Origin: Leucocoprinus leucothites
Lineage: Eukaryota; Basidiomycota; Agaricomycetes; Agaricales; Agaricaceae
Reading direction: 5' to 3'
Assembly: GCA_013368445.1 (NCBI GenBank)
Contig: JAACJO010000013.1
Location: 620,001-684,000 of the forward strand
Length of the DNA: 64,000 bases
Position 1 is the first letter of the stretch. Every line of letters begins with the position of its first letter. Below are positions 1 through 11,636 of this stretch, one piece after another. The notes beneath the pieces were generated by a model. That model was not told the origin of the DNA and did no database searches. It worked only from the letters and a program-made list of their open reading frames with translations. The translations under genes and the position numbers were made by a program.

Positions 1-444
1 TATACTCTCCACGTCCAGGATAAAGAATCATATCATTTTCCTCCATCCTTATCGACACTCACACATACAGAATCCGAACGACTAAGTATTGATCTCAGTG
101 ATATGAGGGTCATGGACTCGCCGATCTCGCATACCACCGGAGAGAGCTCCACTACCGGGGACTTTGGAGACCAAATAATAGCACCCTCTCCAGGAAGGTA
201 TCGCCCCCCGACATATGGTACTTTATTCAGCCAGCAAAGTATCATTACTCTACCGGTCTACCGGGAGCAGGAAGACGACCGGATAAGTGTAGCTTCTCGA
301 GCCCCGACATACAGTTCTACGACGGTGTCCCGGATCATGTCCAGGCCCAGTCACGGTGCAAGACCACCTCTGCCCTTGCCACCACCTACGATACCTCTCC
401 CAGCCCCTCCTCCTTCGAGCTACCATTACTTCACAATAATATGA
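1..444 (+). CDS. 3' end of a low-complexity, PPxY-containing protein (partial)
   Basis: The reading frame is open from base 1 to a TGA at 442-444, so this is the last ~147 codons of a gene that begins outside the window. The peptide is rich in Ser, Pro and Thr. It has a PPTY tetrapeptide (PPxY, a known WW-domain ligand, for example of Rsp5/Nedd4 ligases) near codon 70, an APTY further on, and a proline run close to the C terminus. Such tails are common as the cytosolic part of fungal single-pass membrane proteins, and the membrane protein at 58.7-59.7 kb has a comparable tail. No membrane segment or catalytic domain lies in the visible part, so the function is unknown. The gene converges on the SUZ12-like gene. 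Confidence 0.55.
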   Translation, partial: YTLHVQDKESYHFPPSLSTLTHTESERLSIDLSDMRVMDSPISHTTGESSTTGDFGDQIIAPSPGRYRPPTYGTLFSQQSIITLPVYREQEDDRISVASRAPTYSSTTVSRIMSRPSHGARPPLPLPPPTIPLPAPPPSSYHYFTII

Positions 445-623
445 TCGACACTTATAGAGACTAAAATCGGAATTTCCACTTCATTTGACTCTTATTTATG
501 ATCCAACCTTAACTGATGCACGAGCGCCACATATTATACATGCCATGTAGTATTCTTATTTTTTATTATCGAGATATTAGATCCCCATTACTAGTAACCA
601 CTGTTTGGCCTTCCTGAAGGGGT

Positions 624-3568
624 CTACCAGTGACTCATCCCGGTGCGCTCCTCGTAGTGTTTTAGTGCCTTTGCTACCTCCCTTCCAGTCAGAAATCGCT
701 GTGTGAGCAACAACTGCGGAGAACGTGATCAGTTGGAATGATAGTGGGTATCGAGGTGCAACCAACTCACGAGAAGCCAATAGCGCATAGCTTCCCATCC
801 CGCAGCTTGATGGATCATCCTCCAATAAGCATCAATGAATGCAATGACGCCCTTGTAATAGCTTCGCATAAACTCAGTTCTAATGTTAAGGCTCAAGGTC
901 AGTGTTGCAACATCCCGTATAAGAAGACACGAGTCTGACCTGTTTAGCATGATCCACCTCAACCATAGGGCATGCATAACCTTATATTCAACCTTAATAT
1001 CATCACTCTCATAAATCTCTTCTTCCCGTTCCAGAATATCCCATTCCAATACCCCAAAGGGTTCCATAGGTAGCGTACCCAAGAGATCAAACACGCTCGC
1101 TCCGCCAGGCCGACAGGAGTAGTAAATATCAGGCCCCTCATACTCAGAATTCGCGGGAAGGTAGGGGTGTTTCGCCACAGGACCTAACGGATCGTTCGTG
1201 GGTGGTGGGGTAGGGTAAAGCCCACCCGGTGGGCCAGGTGTATGTTCAATACGAACGGTGCTGAGTTCGGTATCTTGTGTAGTTTCTCTACCGGGTAATG
1301 AAGGAGCGGTAGATGTTCGGGGCGTGATCGTTTCATAACGGTTAGGATAAAGCGTTTTCAGTCTGACAGACTCAAGGTGTTCGGATTTTTGGAGGGCTGT
1401 GAGTTTGGAATCTATTATGGTAGCGGCGGGCGTTGTTTCCCTGCTAACTGGAGGCCCTGAAGGCGATTGACTGATTGTCAGGCTTGGTGAAGGGGATGGT
1501 CTCGCTGGGGGAACGCTAACAGGTCTATCGAGTTCTAAAAATGCTGACGGGGGAGTTGTGCTCCCAAGCTCGACGGAGGGCTCTTGAAATTCAACTTTTG
1601 GAGCGAGGTCATATGTTCTGTGAATTCCAAGCCTTTGTTAGGTAGAGTCAACTCATTATATGGAGATAGGTTACCTGGGCTGGATGATTTCGTGAAGTAC
1701 TTCGGGTACTAGAAGATGAATTCTCCATTCCGATTTTCCCTTGGTTCTCATTAGCCTATGAAGGGTAGAGCAGTATGAGTGACGAACCTGGTTGTTTGCC
1801 CTCTGTTCCCAGCGCTCTAGAATGACCTCAGCATGATCCCATTGTAAGTGACATCTCAACATGTCTTTGTTCGGAAAAGCGCCATGCAGTTCGCATAGCG
1901 GGCACAACCATCGAGACATACGCGACTCGTATATCTTTTGGGTATATTCGAAGCGTACGAGGGTAGGCGTCCGGGGTTTTGCTCTAGTGGTCTTGATTCC
2001 GATTGCATTGCATCGTAGGCGAAAACCTCGCCGTAGGTTTCGCAAGAGAAACGGTAGTTGTTTGGTTGCTTGCATCCGTATTGATCCTCCACATATCTCG
2101 TCGAGGGTAGCTACCAATTCCTCGGGTGGACCAGATGGTGCAGAAATCTGATCGGGAGCAGGGGCAATTTGAGGGAGCGGTATTGTGATGCGGGGTTGGG
2201 GAGGTTCGATGATCGTGATTTCGCTATCCAAAAACTCGTAATCAGGTTTTACATCTCCGTCCTTGCGATATTTATCGCTTTCACTATCGGTCAGCTCGAT
2301 GACAGAGTCTGGGGTTGAGCTGTCGCTTTCACTGGAAGATGGACTGGACTCTGAGTCACTTGTTTCAGGACTGTTCTTGGATGTGGAAGGCCATTTGGTC
2401 TTGCGCGCAGCCATACGAGTCGCCAGATTCCTGGAGAGGTCGGAGACTGATCAGGAAAAGCTACACGAGGAAAGGAAGGCAAGACCTACATTCGTGGGCG
2501 AGCACCAGCAATTGTCTTAATTCCTCTAAACCTCTGTACTGGTGGTGCGGGTGGGGGTGGCAGCGGTGGTTCATCGACCTCCATGGGAGCATCTTCGTCT
2601 TTCTCCTTGTCCTTGTTTTTGTCCTTGTCTTCATCCGAGGCAGGATCGTCAACAACCTGAAATGTGGGGCTCAGGTAAGCCCGCTGCAATTTTTGGGTCG
2701 AGGTCCCCTGTCCACCAGCGTCATCGCCGAGAACCCCGAGTTTGAGCATCCGACGGCTAACTTTCCGTTGAGCTTCGTGTTCCGCGTCCTGGTGTTGCCA
2801 GAAAGGTATAGGATAGTTGGTTGATTTGGTGATTTCCATCTGGGGACGTTGTGGGCGGTATGATGGCGTCATACGTGCCAAGTTGAGGCTGCGTGGTTCG
2901 TTGGCTGGATTCCACATTGGCGCGCCAGAACCGGCTTTGCGTCCTGGTTTCGGTATTATGAGTGATAACTCTTTTTTGCATAAAATGGCGCGTACCTGGT
3001 CCACGGATAGTTGTAGGAGCTGAAGCGTAGCCCGTATTGTGATATGGAGTTCGTTGCTAGAAAATACGATCAGCATACTCAGAGAATGACGCGGGTAAGC
3101 TTGCTTAGTACCGGGTTGACAACTCTTTGAGGTTGGCTGGGTCCAACGTCCCAGACTGGGACAGTAGGGTTTGATCTGCTTGGCTGAGGGGGCGGTCCTC
3201 TTGATGATGTAGCATGATAAGGTGAAGAGGGTGTTGAAAAGGATTTCATTACACGAGAATTGTCCGGTCTGGGAAGTGTATTTTTGCCATGAAATAGGGA
3301 AGGCGCTATAGCTGTCGGATTGTGGAAAGAGCCTTTGCGAGGTTGAGAGCCAGCTCCAGGTGCCGCTGAAGAATTCAGCCTGGACGAAGAGCCGGATGAT
3401 TTCCGTGAAAATTGTCTTTCATTGTCACTCGAGGTTTCCCTACGATTGTTTGTCCTTGAAGTTGGACGATCTGGGCCACCAGATGAGCTGGACGCTCGCC
3501 CTATTGAATTAAGATTGGCTTAATAGGAGCGCGAACTTGGAGTATTCATACTCACCAGGCCGATCCAT
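624..3568 (-). CDS. SUZ12: SUZ12-like Polycomb protein (C2H2 finger + VEFS box)
   Basis: Eight exons can be joined in frame: 3568-3556, 3500-3112, 3056-2996, 2943-2490, 2430-1675, 1617-940, 879-771 and 713-624, giving 849 aa. The N-terminal ~300 residues are Ser/Pro-rich and an acidic Asp/Lys stretch follows. A single C2H2 finger lies at about residues 482-505 (CPLC ... HLQWDH). After a Pro/Thr-rich linker comes a VEFS-box-like domain (about 750-840): LEWDILEREEEIY, then HALWLRWIMLNR, then a helix with AYWRMIHQAAGWEA. One finger plus a C-terminal VEFS box is the arrangement of SU(Z)12, the PRC2 subunit that holds the H3K27 methyltransferase. Exon 1 is only 13 nt, and the final exon removes an apparent earlier stop through a canonical GTGAGT...CAG intron. 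Assignment rests on motif order; catalytic partners are not in the window. Confidence 0.85.
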
Positions 3569-3842
3569 CTCAGGCGATGCAAACCTTGCTGTTTACAGGG
3601 AGCAGCTGATAATAGCAGAAAACAAGAATGACCATTGTGATGAGGGTGTGCGATTTGAAAGAAGCATTAGCGGTAAAAGGAAACAGCCTGCGTGAGAACC
3701 TTTCAGGACCTCAGTAGAATTCAATTCCCCCTCCTCATCACTCTTGAGGCAAAAATAGCTGAGTAAAATCCTGTGAAATTCGAATAGCAGATTATTTGAT
3801 ACATGTAGTGAAGCTACTAAAGGTACAGATAGGGTATAAATA

Positions 3843-4955
3843 TCAATAACCACCATAACTTCCTTGAACAGTAGGAGAAGGACTTGGCGAAGCCTCAACA
3901 GTAATCGAAGTCGAGGAAGTCTGAGCATCAGCTGCAGCAGCTGATGTTAGAGCTGGGGCTGGGGCATTATATGTCGGCATGTTGGGTGCAACTGTGGATC
4001 TGGCAGCAGCCTTGATACTTGCAATAATCGAAGTTGCATCTTCCGGAGAGATTGTACGCGTTTGAGGAGCAAGCGTGGCGGGTTGGGATGGGTTATTAAG
4101 GGTGACGGTAACAGTAACCTTCTTGGGCGCGGCCTTCGTAGGAGCAGGCTTTGAGGGTGCACCATTACCCAATACCGGAGGGGCGCTGTATGGAGGGGCC
4201 GCATTAGGAACGGCAGTCGGAGTTGATTGAGAGGGAACGGCACCAGCCTTAGTACAAGGCTGACGGTGGGAGGAGGTTGAACCGACGCTATCACCTCCTG
4301 CATTGTTCACGGGTGAACTGTCAGGTGTAGGGCCTGGCGAGCCGGTCGCGGTGGCAGGCGTGTACGCCGGGGTGTTTGTCTGAATGACTTGAGTCGGGAG
4401 TGGCTCGTAGCCACTCTTCATTGTGTCACCCCTGTATACCTCCATTGTGGTATTGTTCGGGTTTCCAAAGATGCCTCCTGTAGCCCCACTGGCCGAGATC
4501 AGGTTCTCGGCACTCTTCTCGCTCGTACAAGCAAGTTGCTAATCGATGGGTCACTTTCTGCTTATCTCTATGTAAAGTATAGATTACGCTTACCGTTCCT
4601 GGGCTTCTGACAGACGGCAAAGCAAAACAGCCTTGCGACTTGGAACATTGATCGACAGTCGTCGACCATGCGGTGCCCTGACATGTGGCAATGGTTTTGC
4701 CAGCAATACACGCTACCTGCCCATCTACAAAGGAAGAAACCGTTAAGGAAAGAGGTGATAACAGCTACGAAAACACGACAAACCTTGGCAAGGATCCGAC
4801 GCCTTCAATCCCTGGAAATATCGGTTCAACGCCTGTGCCTCTTCGCCGTTTTGCAGAAGGGTGGCAGCATCAGGGGCAGGAGCACAACAAGCAGCAGTAA
4901 CAAAAGCCAAGAGGTAAAGTAGCGAGAATTTGTGCATCATGATAAGGAATTCCAT
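3843..4955 (-). CDS. Secreted CBM19-like protein with Ser/Thr/Pro-rich tail
   Basis: Three exons (4955-4784, 4724-4594, 4538-3843) give 332 aa. The N terminus is a classic signal peptide (KFSLLYLLAFVTAACCA); starts at 4955 or 4940 are both possible. The ~100-residue domain after it has the pattern seen in fungal chitin-binding CBM19-type proteins: a leading helix (DAATLLQNGEEAQALN), then DPC, GQVACIAGKTIATC, W, QC, GCFALP and a last Cys in QLACTS. The remaining ~200 residues are Pro/Ser/Thr/Ala-rich and probably O-glycosylated. They include a second copy-like segment (TISPEDATSIIASIKAAA) resembling the first helix. The likely place is the cell wall or extracellular space, with chitin as an inferred ligand. 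It is divergent from the eS26 gene. Chitin binding is inferred from family resemblance only. Confidence 0.7.
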
Positions 4956-5368
4956 GTAGTGTTGAAGAGAGCTGGAAGATTAGGGGATGTATCTAGATCG
5001 TGAAGACGTGAAATCGTAAGCACCAGGCTCTCCAGAAAAATCAAAGAATGTAGAGAGAATAAAGAGGGAGGAAGTCAAGGGCACCAGAGAGGCAACGAAA
5101 GACCATTTTTGCCATTTCATCGCGTTTTTATTCTTCTCGAGAACAAAGAGACAAAGAGACGTTGAGTAGGAAACTAAATATAATGAAAGCTATTGTTCCT
5201 TCAAATGACACATGTCAGGGCCGCTTGTCACCAAATATAGTCGCTCCTGAACCGGATTATCGCCGACCGTGCCGTGTGAACGGAGACTTCCGAAATTGAG
5301 TCCTTGGTGTATCATTTGACTGCCCTCGTCGCCGTCTAACACATCGCCCCTCGACCTCTCAAAACAAG
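4956..5368. promoter_or_regulatory. Shared divergent promoter region (CBM19-like / eS26)
   Basis: These 413 bp lie between two start codons on opposite strands and hold no long coding frame, so they must contain both promoters and 5' UTRs. The half next to eS26 has C/T-rich stretches before the ATG (for example CTCTC before AAAACAAG), as usual upstream of fungal ribosomal protein genes. No clear TATA box was identified. Confidence 0.5.
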
Positions 5369-6029
5369 ATGGTGCGTTTTTATGTTGCCCATCGCATCCA
5401 GAAGACGATTCTACATCCATTGATGCCCAAATTCTGGCAAAATGCGATGGATATTGGCCGGATGCGTGAATTGGACTCTGGATGTCGATTGATCAGTTGT
5501 GAGCTGAACGCTGACGATTTTTGCTCTTCTAGACCAAGAAAAGAAGAAATGGCGGTCGCAACAAGAAGGGTCGCGGCCACGTTAAATTCGTCCGCTGCTC
5601 CAACTGCTCTCGCTGTGTCGGCAAGGACAAGGCTATCAAGCGCTTCACAGTGAGGAACATGGTCGAGAGTGCTGCCGTTAGGGATATCAATGAGGCTAGC
5701 GTCTACCCCGGTGAGTAATTTCTTTCCTGTTCGCCCGAACTCGCCTTAATGCTGCAATTTTTCAGAGTACGTTATTCCCAAACTCTACATCAAAATCGCA
5801 TACTGCGTTTCATGCGCTATACACTCTCACGGTATGTGATGTTCTTATCAAGTTTCTGGAGCCTTTGTTCATACTGGAATTAGTCGTCCGTGTCCGTTCT
5901 CGTGAGGGACGTCGCAACCGTGCCCCTCCTCCCCGTGTCCGATGGAAAGATGGAAAGAAGGTCAACCCCGCTGTCGCCGCTGCCGAGGACGCAAAAGCTG
6001 CTGCGGCTGCTGCTGGGACAAAGGCATAA
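5369..6029 (+). CDS. RPS26: 40S ribosomal protein eS26
   Basis: Four exons (5369-5371, 5533-5710, 5766-5831, 5884-6029) give 130 aa, the usual eS26 length. The protein starts [18 protein letters not shown], carries the zinc-binding pair VRCSNCSRC and later [11 protein letters not shown], and has the near-invariant [13 protein letters not shown] and [12 protein letters not shown]. The C terminus is an Ala-rich [11 protein letters not shown] tail. eS26 sits at the mRNA exit channel of the small subunit and helps in pre-rRNA maturation. Coding exon 1 is the ATG alone, followed by a 161-bp intron; an intron directly after or near the start is frequent in eukaryotic ribosomal protein genes and often enhances expression. 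All introns are canonical GT-AG. Confidence 0.97.
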
Positions 6030-6407
6030 ATCATAACGCTTTGTACCTCGAATTTGTAACACCTCTGCATTACATGGCTCTCATTCCACTCGGCAAATCA
6101 CTGTCCGAATTAAGCTGCGCGACCTGCAACAGCAGATCTACTCAAGTATCGAGCTGTCATCGTAACAAGCATGTTAATAGTCACAAGAGAGGGTATTACT
6201 CATATTAATGGTACACGCACAATGTAACTAAAATCTCACAACAACGAACACAAAGATTTGAAGATAAACAACGACGATAGCAAGTAAACGAGAGACGAAT
6301 ATCACAAAAGAGAAAGCAATAAATGAAGAGGAGAGAGATCATACAGGCCATCATCTAGTGTTCTGTATTGATCATCGTGGTGAGTCGGGGTGGCTGCATA
6401 TGTGGAC
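6030..6407. other. Intergenic spacer between convergent genes
   Basis: This region contains the 3' UTRs of eS26 and of the PARP-finger gene, which converge here. It is A/T-rich toward 6200-6300. No coding frame with recognisable features was seen. Confidence 0.5.
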
Positions 6408-8020
6408 CTAATCATCGTCCTCTTCTTCAACAAATTCTTCGGCAACCTCCTTGCTCTTCTTCGCCTTGGAGGCTGGTTTGGCCCTCTTGGAGGACGGCTT
6501 AGCCGCGGCCTTGGGGGTTGTAACACGCTATTAAAGGAAAAGAGTCAGGGGATGACCCAGTCCGGTAATAAACAAAGCAAATACCTTGCGCTTCTTGCCA
6601 TTGGCCTCTTCTTCCGCGCCTTCCTTTGTTCCGTCTTTCATTTCAGCATCTTCAACCTATGGGTTCATTTATATATAAACGAGACAACCAGGATAATCTT
6701 ATATGGCACTTACAACCTTTGCCGCCTTCTTGGACGCAGGCTTCGCTTTCTTCTCGCTGACAGGTTTCTCGGCGGCGGCTTTCTTAGCAGGAGCTTTCTT
6801 CTTGGGTTTTTCCTCTTCTGGCTCTACCTCATCTTCCTCATCTAGAACGTCGGCGAGCTCTTTGGTAAAGTCCTCCGCAAAGTCGTCTTCCTCTTCCTCA
6901 ACCTATGTGGTTATCCTCAGTGGTTTGTGGCAATGAACTACGTTGTGAAAAGAGCTGACCTTTTTCTTGAGGCACGTTTCTTGGGTGCTTCTTTATCATC
7001 TTTCTTGGTTGCGGCGGCTTTCTTCGTGGTAGCGGCGGCTTTCTTGGGCTTCTCCTCTGCACCCTCCTCTGCAGCTTTCTATTCACACAACTCAGCGTCC
7101 GATAGGCTTGACAACAAGAACTAGAGTTACCTTGGAGCGGGGTTTGGTAGCCTTCTTTGGCTTTTCGGCTTCCTCACCCTCACCGGCCTCTGCCTCAGCT
7201 TTCTGTTTGAGGTTCAATCATCAGTCAAAAGTTATCTATAAGATGAGCGAGCATCACATGCCTTCTTGGTGGTCCTAGCCTTCTTCGGTTTCTTTTCGGG
7301 AGCCTCTTCTTCCCGTCTGCGTTATCTTCGTCTTTCTTTTTCGCAGCTTTCTTGGGAGCCTTTTTCTTAGGCTTCTCTTCAGCTTCCTCCTCGCCTCTTC
7401 TTCAGCATCGTCCTCCTTCTTGGCGCTTTCTTGCCACCGGCTTTCTTCTTAGGTGGCTCCTCTCCTTCAGGTTTCCTTGCAGTATCAGGAATATCCTCAT
7501 CGGCCACATGACCGTCCTCATAGGCTTTGATGATTCGGGCCTTATCTTCCTCGTTGAGGTCTGAGAAGCCATCTAACTCGGTAGCATCACTGAAATTGTT
7601 TTTCATATTCTCAATGATCTTGGGGGTAACGCAGCCCCAATGTCTCCATGCACTATCAAACAAACATGTTAGAGATCAGCGGCGCTCAAAAGTGGCGGTC
7701 AGACGCGTGAGGTCACATACAAAGACTGGTTACCACGGAAATCGACAAGGACGCCAAAACGAAGCTGTCCCTTTTCGATAGCAGTCCCTGGGACAAAGTG
7801 TAAGCTAAAATTGAGCGGAAGGGAAAGGAGAACAACGGACCTGAGCATGGTTTAGGGCCTGAATCGAACATAAACCAACATCAGTTAAGTGGTATAAACA
7901 AACGTTCACAATGAGCATTGCGTTGCTTTATCTGATTGAGGGAAAAATATTCAGACCTTTGCATTTAGAACGGTTGGAAGAGGCATATTCAAGGCGATAT
8001 CCAGTAGTTTTCTCGGACAT
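6408..8020 (-). CDS. PARP-type zinc finger protein with Lys/Ala-rich tail (frame interrupted)
   Basis: The first four exons (8020-7957, 7858-7841, 7787-7721, start of 7652-7262) encode a PARP-type finger: YRLEYASSNRSKCKGPKPC, then IEKGQLRFGVLVDFRGNQS, then AWRHWGCVTPKII. The metal ligands Cys, Cys, His and Cys are all present. This finger binds DNA nicks and ends in PARP1 and DNA ligase III. The rest (exons 7202-7131, 7078-6960, 6902-6714, 6656-6585, 6527-6408) is Lys/Ala/Glu-rich like a histone H1 tail and ends in an acidic EEEDDD. No catalytic PARP domain is present. In exon 4 the frame slips three times by -1 (near 7300-7315, 7390-7400 and 7420-7430), restoring frame overall, and a fourth -1 is needed near 6965-6975. 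Exon 2 is 18 nt. The intron after exon 4 starts with GC rather than GT. Nuclear and chromatin-associated is inferred. Confidence 0.75.
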
Positions 8021-9110
8021 TGTAGAGGGATGGGAGGGGGATGAGGGAAAAGAAGGGGGGGTGGATGGTTGAATTTGACGCGACTGACTAAAGTTCAAGT
8101 GTTTGGCTTGCATAAACCATTGAAAGTCCGCTGGCACCTACGCATTGACCACTTTTCCTTTCTTCCTTTTTTCTTCCGCACTCTCACCGTTTCTATACCT
8201 GTTTCCTCTGACGAACATGCACCTGGGGCATGTATCAATAATCTCAATATTTTTCTGCATTTTTTCGAGCTCGTTTGAGCGCAATCGTGACCGTGGCAGT
8301 CAGGGTTAAGGCGCTGGTCCCATACGCTTCTCCCCTTGTTGATCATGATTCAACAACCTAAGCGCGTGTGTCCCGTGTTTTCTCGTTGATTTCCCCTTGA
8401 TCTATCTGTGTCATTGGCTCGTCAAAATCATCACGAATCAGCGGCGGAAATCATGTTCGGCGACAACGAGCGCGAGTCGTCTGAGCCAAGTGGCTATTCC
8501 CTTATTGACAACACTCAACTCGGCATAACTGCTTGCCATAGGCATGTTTATACCAGCTGATAGCTGATTGTCTCCGCCTATTACACAAAAAAGGTACGCA
8601 ATGCTGTTCAACGTCTTACTTACTGCAAATTTTCATTGATGACGAAGATAGGACAACCTTAGTATTCACTAGGAATTCGGCAAGGGCTTAGCCCCGCCAT
8701 ACTTGACAGGCCCATAACTGAACATCCCTCCAAGGCTGTTGCCTTGCAAGCGTTGGATAACCTTTCCGGTCATTGTCGTGTGAATATTGACGATACAGAA
8801 GAGTGGAAAGCGGGGTGTATGTCCGCTTCTCCTCCACTTTATCGTCCTTGGGTCTATTCTGGGAGTCGCTTTGCAGTGGGCCAATGTAGTCACGGGAGCC
8901 GGTGCGAGTTGATTCCTCTCAGCTCGTTAACGGCATCCTAGGCTGCTCGGGATATAATAGGGCGTTGTTCGTCATATTTGGCTGCGTATGCCGTTCTCAG
9001 TACTCTCGCACGCGGGAAGTTCCATGCGCTCTCAGATCATGGCGATGCCAGGACTCCTCTTAAAGAGTTATCGCTAACAACATTGAACTTTGGTCTCTAC
9101 CTGGAGTAGG
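8021..9110. other. Intergenic region between divergent genes
   Basis: These 1.1 kb separate the starts of the PARP-finger gene (minus) and the kinase gene (plus). Short open frames exist on both strands but none shows a domain, a signal peptide or convincing splice sites, so I call none. The region must hold both promoters. Confidence 0.5.
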
Positions 9111-11636
9111 ATGGCAACTTCCCTCAATCCTACAGACTCTGCCGACTCGCACTCCGCACAAGGTCAACGAAGTAACTGGATAGGCGGTCCCAGGTCGCCC
9201 GCTGCCGCTCGTTACAGGCCTGCCAGGACGAGGGATGATCTTGAGGTTGACGATCCCTCGGATTCCTTCCCCAACCGTTCTTTCGTTCTGTCCATGCTAG
9301 CCGAACACTTTACTGGAGGGTCCGGTACTCAAGCCCACTCAACTGACAGAGCCAGCCGTCGGTGGGCACTGGACCCGGAGACAGAAGAGCGGTGGGGAGA
9401 ACTGCTTCAGACCGGTCGACAGTCTTCAACCCCCCACCTTCCGGCTTCTGCCTCTGCTTCTGCTTCCTCTTCCCCAATCGACTCTCGTTGGCAATTTTTT
9501 GGACCCCGACAGCCCCGTCGAGCGCCAAGAGCTAGCCCATCTACTCCCACCACTCCTTTCACTCCTTTCACTCCCTACACTCCAGACACACCGGAATTAG
9601 AAACCCCGAAGACGAGGTCCCTGGATCATATGTTGCTAGGCAGAAGACTTCAGAGAGTGATTCCGACGATGCAAGTTCGCTCCACGGGCTCGAATTCAAG
9701 ATTACTCCCTTCCTGTTATGGGAACCCTCAGTCAGTTCCTCTGACCGGAATCACGCTCACATCGCAGTTCAGATGGATGGCGCTGATGCATCATTTGGAC
9801 CTGAGCACCGGCCCGCAGCCATTCCACCATTGCGTCCTCTACGGGCTGACTACCGTAGGCAAGCTGTAGGGAGCCAGGATTCAGTATCACCAACGCTGAG
9901 CGCCCCATCAAGTCCGTCAAGTCCATCAAGTCCGAAGTCCGAGCGGGCTCAAATAGGAAGTCCAAAACAGTCCTCTCGCCCCCGGTTGTCCATCGTTACA
10001 TCTTCATCTTGGTCGAGAACGAGTGCTTCTTCCCGTGGTATGTCTACATATTTTTATTTGACATCAATCGAGGATGATCTAACAGCTCTCAGATATTCAG
10101 GCTCCAAGCGAGCCCATCCCTTTACCTAATGTTGTTCCCAAGAGTACTCCGTGAGCCGAAAGTTCCGTTGTGAAATCCTTTTGACTAAGAAATTGTACCT
10201 AGGTCCGAGCTTGCACGGTTGACTGAAATGCTCGCGGCTGATATCCTTCAAGTCAAAGAGAAGTATAAAGCATTTCTTGCATACCGAGGCGACCAAGCAC
10301 AGCAAGTATTGGATTGCCTTCAACTCGTCAGTCCTGCCTTGCCAGCTCCATATGAAATCCGATAACTGATTTATCAACCAGGTTTTGGATTCTCCTTCTC
10401 TTCGTAACCCAGACAGGGCAGTCATACTCCGAGCTCTGACGCGCCTCTCTACAAGTTCGGGACTGTATCCTCGTTGCTTCAAGCTTCAGGGTATCGAAAT
10501 GCTCGGAAGTGAACCCATTGATGAAGGCCGATATGGCGACGTTTGGAAGGGTATTTCTCATGGTCAACTTGTCTGCGCCAAGATCCTGCGATCATATCAA
10601 CGAATGCCAACGCAACCCCTGTTCAAGGTTATTTTCACTCTTTGTTTGATTGATCACTTGGCTGAGGATACAAAATAGAATCTCTCACGCGAGGCTTTAT
10701 TATGGGGCCAACTTTCACATCCGAACATCCTCCCATTTTACGGGATTCACATCAACGAACTGAAGAGAAATCGTTTTGGGCTAGTTTCGCCATGGATGGA
10801 AAACGGGAACGTTGTTAACTACCTGAAGCATAATCCTAATGCATCCCGAATTATTCTGGTAAGATTGTCAATGCCTGTATAAACTTCCGCAGTACTCATC
10901 GAGCAATGAAATAACTAGATCCATGATATTGCGAGTGGGCTTCAATACCTGCATAGTCTGGACATCGTTCACGGTGACATCAAGGGTACAAACATCCTCG
11001 TAACGTCAGCTGGCCGTGCCTGCCTTGCAGATTTTGGCCTGTCGACTCTCCTCGGCGACAACATACTGGTTTGGCCTTCGCTAGGATCTGAACCTGCGCG
11101 CAGCGGAGGCACCACGCGGTGGAGAGGGCCGGAGCTCTTCTTGCAAGATTCCCAGGGGGAGGACTCTATCCCTACACCATCCTCTGATGTTTACTCCTTT
11201 GCTTGTACTGCCTACGAAGTCCTCACTGGTCGGATACCGTTCTATGAGATCAAGTCAGAAGGGGCTATAATACTCACAAAATTATCTGATTCTCACCCGA
11301 ATCCCAGCCGACCTTTACCGAAGGACGCGGGAGAGGAACTGACGGATGAGTTGTGGCGACTTTTGGAGGATTGCTGGAATTATGAACCAAACGACAGACC
11401 AAGTCTTAATGAAGTGCTTCGGCGGTTGGAGGAAATGATGACACCGGCTGGTGGTCAGTTACCAGGTGATGCGGCTTTATCGTCCTCTCGGTTCCGCAAA
11501 TCGTTCAATGATGACGATAAACCTTCCGATCAAGACCTGTTGGACGTCATTGCTATGGTAAATACTTGATCTTGGTGCTTTCACTGCCTTGACAATCAAC
11601 TGATCGTTTGGTTAGGTCTCCTCTCTCCACGTCTGA
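9111..11636 (+). CDS. Agaricomycete TKL-type protein kinase
   Basis: The start is ATG 9111. A long disordered Ser/Pro/Thr region (with TP repeats near 9540-9600) precedes a helical segment (SELARLTEMLAADILQVKEKYK) and the kinase domain. Kinase features: glycine loop GSEPIDEGRYGDVWKG, VAIK-type lysine in LVCAKILR, catalytic loop HGDIKGTN (HRD changed to HGD, common in this fungal family), DFG in LADFGLS, RWRGPEL as the APE-like site, and DVYSFACTAYEVLTG. The end is either TGA 11567-11569 or, if the GTAAAT...TTAG intron is spliced, TGA 11634-11636 (ending MVSSLHV). Splice sites fit at 10040/10091, 10152/10201, 10331/10381, 10628/10680 and 10860/10919 (approximate). The frame changes by one between about 9610 and 9641; the only GT...AG there would be a 23-nt intron, so a lost base is more likely. 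Substrates are unknown. Confidence 0.8.

Noticed and set aside
8021..9110. Small protein genes in the PARP-finger/kinase spacer
   Set aside because: The frames are short and lack domains, signal peptides or splice support.
9617..9639. A 23-nt GT...AG intron in the kinase gene
   Set aside because: It would reconcile the frames but is far shorter than any other intron here. A lost base is more plausible.
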